Positions 49,831 to 58,555 of a stretch of DNA of 64,000 nt are shown here, piece by piece. Position 1 is the stretch's first letter. Every line of letters begins with the position of its first letter. The notes beneath the pieces are model-generated. The model had not been told where the DNA came from. It worked only from the letters and a program-made list of their open reading frames with translations, and made no database searches. The stretch is from Acidovorax sp. A79. GTDB lineage: Bacteria > Pseudomonadota > Gammaproteobacteria > Burkholderiales > Burkholderiaceae_C. A program made the translations under genes and the position numbers. Where the stretch lies: contig NZ_AP028672.1 in assembly GCF_041154505.1 (NCBI RefSeq), positions 2,954,501 to 3,018,500 of the forward strand, read 5' to 3'.

Positions 49831-49917
49831 TTCCAGCCGTGCCCCAGGGGCACCTGATCCGGGTCCCCGGCCAAATCCCGGAAAATCCGCGCTTTCGCTT
49901 TTCAACCAGACCACCGC

Positions 49918-50184
49918 ATGACCGACACCACCCCAGCCGCTGCCGCCGCCGACCGCCCCGCACTCCCCGACCACCTGAGCGTGGACCCGCGCAGCCCGCA
50001 CCATGTGGCCGCGGTGTTCCAGCACGACATCGGCATCCGCTTCAACGGCAAGGACCGCACGGATGTCGAGGAATACTGCGTCAGCGAAGGCTGGGTGAAG
50101 GTGCCCGCGGGCAAGACGGTGGACCGCAAGGGCCACCCGCTGATGATCAAGCTCAAGGGCAAGGTCGAGGCTTTCTACAAGTGA
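49918..50184 (+). CDS. DUF3297 family protein
   Basis: 88 residues starting MTDTTPAAAAADRPALPDHL. The DUF3297 pattern is clear: HHVAAVFQHDIGIRFNGKDR, EEYCVSEGWVKVPAGKT and PLMIKLKGKVEAFY. It is a small soluble protein of unknown function. The RNase HI gene begins 48 bp downstream. Confidence 0.9.
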   Translation: MTDTTPAAAAADRPALPDHLSVDPRSPHHVAAVFQHDIGIRFNGKDRTDVEEYCVSEGWVKVPAGKTVDRKGHPLMIKLKGKVEAFYK

Positions 50185-50232
50185 CATCGCCCCGCGCGGC
50201 CGCGCCGCGCCGGTATCTGCCGCGCGTTTTCC

Positions 50233-50715
50233 GTGCCTGACGACAACGCCGCCCCCTGGGTGATCCATTGCGACGGCAGCGCCGTGCCCAACCCGGGGCG
50301 CATGGGGCTGGGCGCGGTGGTGCACGCGCCCGATGGCACGGTGGCGCAGCAGCTGTCCGAGGCCACCACCTTCACCGGCTGCAACAACGAGGCCGAGCTG
50401 AGGGCGCTGGCCCTGGCGCTGCGCTGGCTGCAGGCCCAGGGCACCGCTGCAACCGCTGGCGTGCGGGTGTACAGCGACAACAGCGTGCTGGTGGAGCAGC
50501 TCGCCCCCGGTGGTGCGCGCGCCGCGCCCACCGCGCGGCTGGCCTTGCTGTTCGACGAGGTGCGCGCGCTGATGCAGGCCGTGGGCGATGTGGCGGTGCG
50601 CTGGATTCCGCGCCACCGCAATGGTCAGGCCGACACCCTCGCGCGCGGCGCGCTGGGCCTGGCGCCCAAGCCGTCCACGAAGCACCACACCCGCACAAGG
50701 AAAAAGCGGCGCTGA
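50233..50715 (+). CDS. Ribonuclease HI-family protein
   Basis: 160 residues from a GTG at 50233 (VPDDNAAPWVIHCDGSAVPN); no ATG fits. The four catalytic acidic residues are present: Asp in CDGSAVPNPG, Glu in NNEAELRAL, Asp in YSDNSVLV and Asp in RNGQADTLAR. It hydrolyses the RNA of RNA-DNA hybrids. The C-terminal tail is strongly basic (KHHTRTRKKRR). Not certain to be the housekeeping rnhA, so no symbol is given. Confidence 0.88.
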   Translation: MPDDNAAPWVIHCDGSAVPNPGRMGLGAVVHAPDGTVAQQLSEATTFTGCNNEAELRALALALRWLQAQGTAATAGVRVYSDNSVLVEQLAPGGARAAPTARLALLFDEVRALMQAVGDVAVRWIPRHRNGQADTLARGALGLAPKPSTKHHTRTRKKRR

Positions 50716-50735
50716 CCGGCCGGCGCGCTGCGCGC

Positions 50736-51257
50736 TCAGTCCAGGCCCAGGGCCTCGCGGTAGGCGTTGATGCGGGGCAGCAGGGTCTGGCGGCGGGCCA
50801 GGCTGCCGGGGGGCCAGTGGGCGTCCCGGTCGTAATACTGCGCCACGGCGGGCGTGCCGGGCGCAAGCACCACCCAGGGCTGCTTCGACGCGGTGTAGAT
50901 GTGGATGTCGGGCGGCAGGTGGTCCGGCGCGTCCAGCGTGCCCACGCGCACGAAGGCGACGAGCGGGCCCGCGCCGGAGTAGTGGCTCCACACCGCCACG
51001 CGGCAGTGCGGGCAGCGCGCGATCTTCTGGCCAAAGCCGCTTTCGGACGGGGTGTCCACCAGGTCGACCTCGCCCACCCGCAGCGCCAGCCTGTCGGCCT
51101 CGATCATGGCGTTCAAGGCGAACGACGCCCCGCTTTCCCGCTGGCACCAGCGGCAATGGCAGCAGTGCACGAAAAGCGGCGCGGTGAGCATGCGGTAGCG
51201 GACATGGCGGCAGGTACAGCCGCCGTCCAGCGGGAACACGGGGTCTGGGTGCGTCAT
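50736..51257 (-). CDS. GFA-family (glutathione-dependent formaldehyde-activating-like) zinc protein
   Basis: 173 residues from ATG 51257. The zinc-binding cysteines are arranged as in the GFA/CENP-V fold: GGCTCRHVRY, HCCHCRWCQRESG and CPHCRVAVW. True S-hydroxymethylglutathione synthesis is disputed for the family. Convergent with RNase HI. Confidence 0.92.
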   Translation of the reverse strand: MTHPDPVFPLDGGCTCRHVRYRMLTAPLFVHCCHCRWCQRESGASFALNAMIEADRLALRVGEVDLVDTPSESGFGQKIARCPHCRVAVWSHYSGAGPLVAFVRVGTLDAPDHLPPDIHIYTASKQPWVVLAPGTPAVAQYYDRDAHWPPGSLARRQTLLPRINAYREALGLD

Positions 51258-51366
51258 GGCAGGGCGGTGGGCGGCAAAACGGAACGAGGCACCATTTTGG
51301 CGAAAGCGCGGGACAAAATCACGCGGCCGCCGCGCGCGGTGCCCGGCCCCGGGGTGCAAGCGCCGT

Positions 51367-52671
51367 TCAGCCGCCCGCGCGCGCCAGCAGCAGCGCCTTT
51401 TCCTGCGCGTTGCGCGTGAGGCCCGCCGCGCGCTCGAACTCGGCGCGCGCCTCGGCCACGCGGCCCAGCTTGGCCAGCAGGTCGCCGCGCACGCTGGGCA
51501 GCCAGTGGTACTGGGCCAGCACGGGGTCCGCCGCGATCTCGTCCACCAGCCGCAGCGCCGCCGCCGGGCCTTCGGCCATGCCCACCGCCACGGCGCGGTT
51601 CAGCGCCACGACGGGCGAGGGCGCCACCTGCGCGAGCGCGTCGTACAGCGCCACGATGTAGGCCCAGTCGGTGTCCTGGGCGCGCCGCGCGCGGGCATGG
51701 CAGGCGGCGATCGCGCCCTGCAGCGCGTAGGGGCCCCAGGCATGGCCCGCGCGCGCCAGCTGCTCGGCCTTGTCGAGCGCGGCCAGGCCCCGGCGCACCA
51801 GCAGCCGGTCCCACCGCGCGCGGTCCTGGTCCATGAGCAGCACGGGCCGGCCCTCGCCATCGGTGCGCGCGGGCAGGCGCGAGGCCTGGATTTCCAGCAG
51901 CGCCACCAGCCCCTGCACCTCGGGCTCGTCGGGCACCAGGCTGGCCAGCACGCGCACCAGGCGCTGGGCTTCACCGCACAGGGCAGGGCGCATCCAGTCG
52001 TCGCCCGCCGTGGCCGCGTAGCCTTCGTTGAAGACGAGGTAGATGACTTCGAGCACCGACGCCAGGCGCGGCGCGCGCTCGGCCGCGCCCGGCACCTCGA
52101 AGGGCACGTGGGCGGCCGACAGGCTGCGCTTGGCCCGCACGATGCGCTGCGCGACGGTGGGCTCGGGCACCAGGAACGCCCGTGCGATCTCGGCCGTGGT
52201 GAGGCCGCCCAGCAGCCGCAGCGTGAGCGCCACGCGCGCCTCGGTGGGCAGCACGGGGTGGCAGGCGGTGAAGATCAGGCGCAGCAGGTCGTCGCCGATG
52301 TCGTCCTGCTGCGCAGCGACCAGGGCGTCCACCACGTCGGGGGCGTACTGGGCTTCGAGCGCCTGCAGGTCCTTGCCCAGCGCCTCGTGCTCGCGCGCAT
52401 GCACCGCCTGCTGGCGCAGGTGGTCGATGGCGCGGCGCTTGGCCGTGGTCATGAGCCATGCCCCCGGGTTCGCGGGCAGGCCGGTGGCGGGCCAGTGCTC
52501 CAGCGCGGCCACCAGCGCGTCCTGCGCCAGCTCCTCGGCCCGGCCCACGTCGCGCGTCATGCGCGCCACGCTGGCGATGATGCGCGCGGCCTCGATGCGC
52601 CACACCGAATCGATGGTGCGGTGCAGGGCATCGGCGCTGGCATCGGCATCGGGACTGCGGGGGTTGTGCAT
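51367..52671 (-). CDS. ECF RNA polymerase sigma factor with TPR-like C-terminal domain (ECF42-type)
   Basis: 434 residues from ATG 52671. Sigma region 2 is at the N-terminus (EELAQDALVAALEHWPATGL, AKRRAIDHLRQQ) and region 4 near residue 160 (LLGGLTTAEIARAFLVPEPT, VAQRIVRAKRSL). A long C-terminal helical domain (LVFNEGYAATAGDDW, GAIAACHARARRAQDTDWAY) is typical of this class and replaces an anti-sigma partner. It is the last gene of the leftward YciI-SRPBCC-VOC-sigma operon, a linkage with YciI/DGPF proteins seen for ECF42. Confidence 0.94.
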   Translation of the reverse strand: MHNPRSPDADASADALHRTIDSVWRIEAARIIASVARMTRDVGRAEELAQDALVAALEHWPATGLPANPGAWLMTTAKRRAIDHLRQQAVHAREHEALGKDLQALEAQYAPDVVDALVAAQQDDIGDDLLRLIFTACHPVLPTEARVALTLRLLGGLTTAEIARAFLVPEPTVAQRIVRAKRSLSAAHVPFEVPGAAERAPRLASVLEVIYLVFNEGYAATAGDDWMRPALCGEAQRLVRVLASLVPDEPEVQGLVALLEIQASRLPARTDGEGRPVLLMDQDRARWDRLLVRRGLAALDKAEQLARAGHAWGPYALQGAIAACHARARRAQDTDWAYIVALYDALAQVAPSPVVALNRAVAVGMAEGPAAALRLVDEIAADPVLAQYHWLPSVRGDLLAKLGRVAEARAEFERAAGLTRNAQEKALLLARAGG

Positions 52672-52690
52672 CGGTGGCCTCGGTGAAAGC

Positions 52691-53098
52691 TCAGCCCAGC
52701 GCCTTGCTGGCATCCACCATGTGCACGAACTCCCAGCTGTGGCCGTCCAGGTCGTCGAAGCTGCGCGAATACATGAAGCCCAGGTCCTGCACCGGGCGCG
52801 GCGAGGTGCCGCCGGCCGCCACGGCCTTGGCGACGAGGGCATCGACCTCCTCGCGGCTGTCGCACGAGAAGCACACCAGCACCTCCGAGGTGGTGCGTGC
52901 GTCGGCGATCGCCTTGCTGGTGAAGGTCTGGTAGAAGTCCCTGACCAGCAGCATCACGAACAGGTTCTCGCCCACCACCAGGCAGGCGCCCTGTTCGTTG
53001 GTGAACTCGGGGTTGAACTCGTAGCCCAGCGCGCGGAAGAACGCCTGCGAGCGGGCCATGTTCTCGATGGGCAGGTTCACGAAGATTTGCTTGTGCAT
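52691..53098 (-). CDS. VOC-family (glyoxalase/bleomycin-resistance fold) protein
   Basis: 135 residues from ATG 53098. The two beta-alpha-beta-beta-beta modules are visible (QIFVNLPIENMARSQAFFRA, EFNPEFTNEQGACLVVGENL, and DLGFMYSRSFDDLDGHSWEF). The family holds metal-dependent lyases, dioxygenases and binding proteins; the activity cannot be chosen. It lies 19 bp upstream of the sigma-factor gene. Confidence 0.92.
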   Translation of the reverse strand: MHKQIFVNLPIENMARSQAFFRALGYEFNPEFTNEQGACLVVGENLFVMLLVRDFYQTFTSKAIADARTTSEVLVCFSCDSREEVDALVAKAVAAGGTSPRPVQDLGFMYSRSFDDLDGHSWEFVHMVDASKALG

Positions 53099-53160
53099 GA
53101 AAGGCTCCTGAAGGGGTGGGAAGGTAAAGGGAAACAGAAGGTTTGGCAAAGGTGCGCGGT

Positions 53161-53697
53161 TCAGGTCGCTGGTTTTTGCGCCACGGCCTGCAGGTTGGCC
53201 AGGCCGTCCTCGAAGTCCTGGCCGACCATGCGGTCCATGTTGAAGAACAGGTGGGCGATCTTGGCGACGTACGGCACGGGGCCCTGCATGGCCCAGGTGA
53301 CGCGGGTGGCGCCGGAGCCCTCGGGCTGGAGCGTGAATTCCACCTGGTTGTGGGCCTCGAACGGGGCCACAAAGTCGAGCTTCATCGCAACCCGCGCGGG
53401 GGCCGTGGCGTCGACGATCTCCATGCTGCCGGTGCCCACCTTGTCGCCCTGCCACGCATAGCGCGCGCCGGGGCCTGCGGTGGTGGCGCTGTACTGGCCC
53501 TTGGCGGCGGGGTCCTTGCGTTCATACGGGTTCCAGGTGTTGAACTGGCGCAGGTCGTGGATGAGCCCGTACACACGTTCTGGCGGCGCGGGGATCACGC
53601 GGCTGCGCTCCACGCGGAAGCTGTCGGGGCGGGTGGCGGCAAACGCCAGCAGCAGCGCCAGGGCGGCGAGCAGCACGAGGGCGATGGTCTTGATCAT
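53161..53697 (-). CDS. SRPBCC-family (START-like) protein with signal anchor
   Basis: 178 residues. The N-terminal segment TIALVLLAALALLLAFAAT anchors or exports it. The START/AHSA1-like fold follows (RVIPAPPERVYGLIHDLRQF, FNTWNPYERKDPAAKGQYSA, VTWAMQGPVPYVAKIAHLFF). A hydrophobic ligand-binding pocket is expected; the ligand is unknown. It is in the sigma-factor operon between YciI and VOC genes. Confidence 0.92.
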   Translation of the reverse strand: MIKTIALVLLAALALLLAFAATRPDSFRVERSRVIPAPPERVYGLIHDLRQFNTWNPYERKDPAAKGQYSATTAGPGARYAWQGDKVGTGSMEIVDATAPARVAMKLDFVAPFEAHNQVEFTLQPEGSGATRVTWAMQGPVPYVAKIAHLFFNMDRMVGQDFEDGLANLQAVAQKPAT

Positions 53698-53726
53698 GGC
53701 GATGGTCTCCAGGCAGGGGCAGCGGT

Positions 53727-54143
53727 TCAGCGGCGGGCTTCCAGGTCGCGGAAGTGCTCGACGCCCTCCACGGCGGCGAAGTCCTCCATCTCGTAGAGCG
53801 GGCGCACCTCAATCTCGGCCTCCAGGCCCTCGCCGCGCGGGTTGGGGAAGCGGCGCGTCCATTCCAGCGCCTCGTCGCGGTCGCGCACCTGGATCAGCGT
53901 GTAGCCGGCGATGAGCTCCTTGGTCTCGGTGAAGGGACCGTCGGTGATGGTGGTGCGCGCCCCGGCCGCGCCGTAGCGCACGCGCCAGCCCTGCGCGCTG
54001 GGCTTGAGGCCGCTGCCGTCCAGCAGCACGCCCGCCCGGGCCAGCTCTTCGTGGTAGCGGGCCATGGCGGCCATCAGGGGTTCGGTGGGCATGTCGCCGC
54101 GCTCGGATTCTGCGGTGGCTTTCACGATGATCATGAATCGCAT
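53727..54143 (-). CDS. YciI/DGPF-family protein
   Basis: 138 residues from ATG 54143, with GAGGAGAACCCC upstream on the minus strand. The characteristic motif DGPFTETKELIAGYTLIQV is near residue 75. Proteins of this type are typically linked to ECF42 sigma factors and are often targets of them. First gene of the four-gene leftward operon. The 261-bp gap to the divergent 54405 gene must hold its promoter, but I could not define one. Confidence 0.93.
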   Translation of the reverse strand: MRFMIIVKATAESERGDMPTEPLMAAMARYHEELARAGVLLDGSGLKPSAQGWRVRYGAAGARTTITDGPFTETKELIAGYTLIQVRDRDEALEWTRRFPNPRGEGLEAEIEVRPLYEMEDFAAVEGVEHFRDLEARR

Positions 54144-54404
54144 GGGGTTCTCCTCGGGGGGGTCAGGGGGGCGGGCCATGGCGCGATCCGTGGCCTTCAC
54201 CAGCACGACGGACGAACCCGTGGCAGATCGACAGCTTGGTGGCTGGTTCAGGGTTTTTACTTAGAAAAAGAGGGTGGGGCGCGGCCCGGCCTGCGCCACA
54301 CGCCCGCAGCGCCGCCCGCTGTGGCGTATCCGCCAAGCCGTGCAAATGGTTACCGGCCATAGCGATCTGCCTCGGTAGGATGCCGCGCGAGGGACCCGAC
54401 CGCA

Positions 54405-57400
54405 ATGACCAGCCACAACGACACCGAACCAACACCCCCCTGGCTGGCCAGCATCCCGCTCATGCCCGGCCACCAGGCCCTCGCGCTGGTCATCGTCCAC
54501 CCGGGCCGGGCCGTGGTCCCCGCCGAAGGCCTGGGCGAGGTGCTGCGCTTCTGGGCCGACGGGCGCGGCGGCTGGATCGGCGCAGCCCGCGCGGCCCACG
54601 GCCCGTGGGGCTACATCGACGGCGAGGGCCGGTGGCGCGTGCCGCCCACGCTGCAGAACGCGCGCAGTTTTTCCGAGGACGGGCTGGCCCGCTTCTGCGA
54701 CGGCGGGCGCTGGGGGTTCATGGACCTGGCGGGGACGGTGGCCATCCCTGCCGCATTCGACAACGCCCAGCCGTTTCGCAACGGTTTGTGCGCGGTGCAG
54801 GTGGGCCAGGATGCCTGGCGCATCATCGACCGCACCGGCCACACCACCTGCGACGAGGTGTTCCATGAGCTGAGCCCCTTCGGCGCCAATGGCCTCGCGC
54901 GCGCCACGCTGTGGAAGAAGGCCAGCAACCAGCGCACCCAGGGCTTCGTGGACCGCACGGGGCGCTGGGTGATCGAGCCCCGCTTTCGCGACGCGCGGCC
55001 GTTTGGCGAATCCACCGCCACGGCCGCCTCGCTGGACGGCGACACCTACGGCCTCATCGACGCACAGGGTCGCTGGGTGCTGGAGCCCCGCTACCCGCGC
55101 ATCGATGCCTTCAATGCCGAGGGCCTGGCCTTCTTCGACGAACCCCATGCCTGGGACAACGGCCATGGCTACCTCAACGCGCGCGGCAAGGTGGTCGTGA
55201 AAGGCGGGCGCCACCTCTCGCGGCGCATGGCCTGCGGCGTGGCCGCCAACAGCTATGACGGCACGGGCTTTCTCACGGCCGACGGCAAACCCCTTGCGGC
55301 CCCGCCGCTGAGCTACGGCACGGATTTCTCGGCGGAAAGCGGCTTTGCCGTCGTGCGCACCGCCGCCGCCGTGCGCAAGGGCGCGGCCGATGCCACCACA
55401 GCGGGCCCGGCGCACTGGGGCCTGCTGCACCCGGACGGCCGCTTCGTGCCCGCGCCCGACCACCTGCTGGAGCCGCTGACCGATGGCGATGGCTGGCTGG
55501 TGGGGCACCCGCCGGACACGCCGCTGGTGCCGTTTCTGACCCGCGACGGGCAACTGGCCTTTATCGACGGCGAGGGCGCCGTCGCCTGGCGCGCGCACTA
55601 CGACGGCCAGCAGGTGGCCTTGCTCGACGCCGGGGGCACGCCCCTGTGGCGCAGCGGCGTGCGCGAGAACTGCTGGCCCCCCGGGCCGTTCTTCCACGCG
55701 CCGCTCACCGACCACCTGGAAAACCTCAAGACGCTCGACGGCATCGTGCCGCTGGCCGTGGACCTGCTGGCCGACGCCGAGGCCCGGCTGCACCGCCTGG
55801 CGGCGGGCGATGAACTCGCGCCCGACGAACCCGTGGACGGCGACGATGAAGATGACGACGGGGAGCAGGACCCCGGCCAGGTGCAGGCCGGCCGCACCGT
55901 GGTCGTGCGGCGGGTGATGCGCGCCTACCTGAGCGAATCGCACAACGGCCCCTACGAATTCCTGTGCACCGACCTCAACCGCGCGGTGGACGAAGCCCGC
56001 GTGGCGATGGTGCAGCAGCTGAGCGCGCGCTTTGGCGCCGCCGACCCGAACCCGGAGCACGCCGTCCCCTGGCGCCGCCAGGGCGACTACACGCAGGCCT
56101 GGCCCGTGGCAATGGCCAAGCCCCTGCCGGGCGACGGCGGCGCGCTGCACGAGGCGCGCGAACAGTGGCTCACGCTGTACAAGCATTCGGACTCGGGCGA
56201 CGGCGATGTGTGGTGGGAACTGTGGCTCATGGCCGCGCCCAGCATCGACGCGCTGCAGCTGGCGCAGCGCGCGCGCGGCGCCGGCCCCGCCACGGAACCG
56301 CCCGGCCACGGCGGCGAGCCCGAAGGCCCGGACAGCGACGGCCCGGCGCTGGACAGCCGGCCCCCCGAGGGCGCGCCGGCCACGCAGCCGCCCCGGACAC
56401 GTGATGAATGGCTGCACGCCGTGTGCAACGACCGCCATGCGATCGCCCATGTGCCCGCGCAGTGGCTGGACGATGCGATGGTGGATGCCGCCCTGGATGC
56501 GAACGTGGCGGCGCTGGAATACGTGCCTGCGGCCTGGCGGACAACCGCACGGCTCGAATCGCTGGTGCGCCGGGGCCTGCGCGAGGCGGCCGGCATCCCG
56601 CCCGAATGCATGACCGCCGAAGCCCTGGCCCTGGCACGCAGCCTGTATGCCGGCCAGCCCGAATGGGACTGGCGCGACGAGCGCAACAGCCGCATCCCCG
56701 CCACCTGGGACCACAACAGCCTGTGCGACGTGTGGGGCTGCCTGCTCACGCCCGAGCTCGCGCTCAAGGCGGTGCGCGCCCAGGCGCCGCTCAAGGACCT
56801 GGCGCACTGGCTGCGCACCGATGCGGTGGAGCAGGCCGCCCTGCAGGCCGACATCTACAACATCAGCTACATCGACCCGCGCAAGATCACGCCCGCGCTG
56901 GCCGAGCGCGCCGTGCGGCACGACTACGGCTGCCTGATCGAGCACATTCCCGCCGACATGCTCACGCCCGCGCTGTGCCTGGCCTCGGCGCGCGCCAACG
57001 GCCTGTCGCTGGACAAGATCCCTGCGGCGCTGCGCACCACCGACGTGTGCGTGGCCGCGCTGCAGGACCGCTGGGACATGTTCCTCGCCGTACCGCCCGC
57101 GCTGCGCGAGGACGTCACCACCCGGCTCATCGCGGACGACCTGGACCAGGCCCGCCGGGACGGCGAACCCCGCGAGGCCAGCCACTGGCACGTGCAGCGC
57201 GCCTGGGCTCGGCTGTGGGCGGGCGACCCTGAAGGCGCGATGGCCGACGCCCGCCTGGGCCTCGGCCGCGTGCGCCACGAAGAGCATGCGCGCTACATTT
57301 TGGCCAGCGCCTTGCGCGCCCTGGGCCGCACGCAGGAAGCGGCGCTCGAGGCCTCCACGGTGCTGTCGCTGCAGTCGCCCTACGCCGCGCAGTGGGATGC

Positions 57401-58367
57401 CGCCGAGGACACGCGCTGGCTGCAAGGCCTGGCGCAGGGCCAGGCCCAGGCGGCCGACGACGCCACGCTGATCGCACGGCTGCAGTCGCACCCGCGCACC
57501 CTGGCCGATGTGCCGCGCGAACGCATCACCCACGCCATGGTCGATGCCGCCCTGGCGGCCGACGAGGACACGGTGCGCTTCGTGCCCAAGCGCCTCATGA
57601 CCCCCGCGCGCTATGCGGCGGCGCTGCGCCAGGGCGTGAAGGATTTCGGCCAGATCCCTCCCGACATGCTCAGCGAGGAAGCCTGCATCGCGCACGTGCA
57701 GGAGGGCGGCTGGCGGCTGGAGCAGATCCCGCCCGCGCTGCGCACCGTGGCGGTCTGCGCCCACGCGGTGCGCCGCAGCGCCAGCGCCATGGAACATGTG
57801 CCCCAGGCCCTGCACGACCAGGCCCGGGAAGCCGCCGCGCGCCTGCCCCGCGATGACGGGGATGCCGCAGACGGCACCCCCCGCGCCGGCGGCGTGGGCG
57901 GCTGGCTGGCACGCCACGTGGTCGATTCCGCGCTGAAGGGGCAGGGCACCGCCGCCCGCCGTCTGCAGCACCAGGGCGTGCTGGCCGCGTTCCTGGTGCA
58001 GGCCGCCGTGACCGCCCGGTCCGGCACGCCGCCCACCCTCACCGGACTGGCGGGCTGGTTCGAGCAGCGGCCGGTGCTGGCCTGGGCCACCCACCTGCTG
58101 CTGGGCCTGGCGGCCTGGGTGGGCCACGCGTTCGTCTCGGTGGCCGCCTGGCGGGCGGAAGGCGCGTGGATCGGGCTGGGGACGTTCGCGCTCATGGGCT
58201 TTTCCGAACTGTACTGGGCGTGGCGGTTTGTATTCGCCAGCCCCCAGAGCCTCTGGCTCGCGGTCGCGGCGGCCCTGGTGGTGGTCTACCTGTTCGGCTG
58301 GCGCCGCCTGTACCGCCGCGTGGGCCTGGCCTTCGCCCACCGCGGGGATTCGGCGGCAGGGGACTGA
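54405..58367 (+). CDS. Giant WG-repeat / HEAT-like repeat membrane protein of unknown function
   Basis: 1320 residues. Residues about 60-420 contain repeated WG-type units (GPWGYIDGEGRWRVPPTLQN, RWGFMDLAGTVAIPAAFDNA, QGFVDRTGRWVIEPRF, YGLIDAQGRWVLEPRYP, each about 45 residues). An acidic linker is near residue 480 (DGDDEDDDGEQD). A middle unit (VMRAYLSESHNGPYEFLCTD) is unrecognised. From about residue 665 come two copies of a repeat module beginning HVPAQWLDDAMVDAALDAN and DVPRERITHAMVDAALAAD (about 1022), built of IPxxxLTxxxC-like units resembling DUF4116, with a TPR-like stretch between them. The last 130 residues hold three or four membrane segments. No signal peptide, so the repeats probably face the cytoplasm. 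Confidence 0.85.
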   Translation: MTSHNDTEPTPPWLASIPLMPGHQALALVIVHPGRAVVPAEGLGEVLRFWADGRGGWIGAARAAHGPWGYIDGEGRWRVPPTLQNARSFSEDGLARFCDGGRWGFMDLAGTVAIPAAFDNAQPFRNGLCAVQVGQDAWRIIDRTGHTTCDEVFHELSPFGANGLARATLWKKASNQRTQGFVDRTGRWVIEPRFRDARPFGESTATAASLDGDTYGLIDAQGRWVLEPRYPRIDAFNAEGLAFFDEPHAWDNGHGYLNARGKVVVKGGRHLSRRMACGVAANSYDGTGFLTADGKPLAAPPLSYGTDFSAESGFAVVRTAAAVRKGAADATTAGPAHWGLLHPDGRFVPAPDHLLEPLTDGDGWLVGHPPDTPLVPFLTRDGQLAFIDGEGAVAWRAHYDGQQVALLDAGGTPLWRSGVRENCWPPGPFFHAPLTDHLENLKTLDGIVPLAVDLLADAEARLHRLAAGDELAPDEPVDGDDEDDDGEQDPGQVQAGRTVVVRRVMRAYLSESHNGPYEFLCTDLNRAVDEARVAMVQQLSARFGAADPNPEHAVPWRRQGDYTQAWPVAMAKPLPGDGGALHEAREQWLTLYKHSDSGDGDVWWELWLMAAPSIDALQLAQRARGAGPATEPPGHGGEPEGPDSDGPALDSRPPEGAPATQPPRTRDEWLHAVCNDRHAIAHVPAQWLDDAMVDAALDANVAALEYVPAAWRTTARLESLVRRGLREAAGIPPECMTAEALALARSLYAGQPEWDWRDERNSRIPATWDHNSLCDVWGCLLTPELALKAVRAQAPLKDLAHWLRTDAVEQAALQADIYNISYIDPRKITPALAERAVRHDYGCLIEHIPADMLTPALCLASARANGLSLDKIPAALRTTDVCVAALQDRWDMFLAVPPALREDVTTRLIADDLDQARRDGEPREASHWHVQRAWARLWAGDPEGAMADARLGLGRVRHEEHARYILASALRALGRTQEAALEASTVLSLQSPYAAQWDAAEDTRWLQGLAQGQAQAADDATLIARLQSHPRTLADVPRERITHAMVDAALAADEDTVRFVPKRLMTPARYAAALRQGVKDFGQIPPDMLSEEACIAHVQEGGWRLEQIPPALRTVAVCAHAVRRSASAMEHVPQALHDQAREAAARLPRDDGDAADGTPRAGGVGGWLARHVVDSALKGQGTAARRLQHQGVLAAFLVQAAVTARSGTPPTLTGLAGWFEQRPVLAWATHLLLGLAAWVGHAFVSVAAWRAEGAWIGLGTFALMGFSELYWAWRFVFASPQSLWLAVAAALVVVYLFGWRRLYRRVGLAFAHRGDSAAGD

Positions 58368-58462
58368 GCCCCAGCCGGCCCACCGGCTGCTGCGGCCACC
58401 TTTTACATTTTTCCTAGGGTCATCACCGATCCCCCCGGGGGCCTGCCGGGCCTGCTGGTGGA

Positions 58463-58473
58463 TACAATTTGTA
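58463..58473. promoter_or_regulatory. Palindrome upstream of the TonB-receptor operon
   Basis: TACAATTTGTA, a perfect 11-bp palindrome 82 bp before the receptor ATG; it contains a TACAAT that could be a -10. No good -35 pairs with it. A site for an unknown regulator or chance. Confidence 0.3.
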
Positions 58474-58555
58474 AACACTCGCCCCACCGACCCACGAACC
58501 TCCGGAACGCTTGGTCTCGCACACAGGAGCCACCGCCACAGCGGGTGCAACGCCC

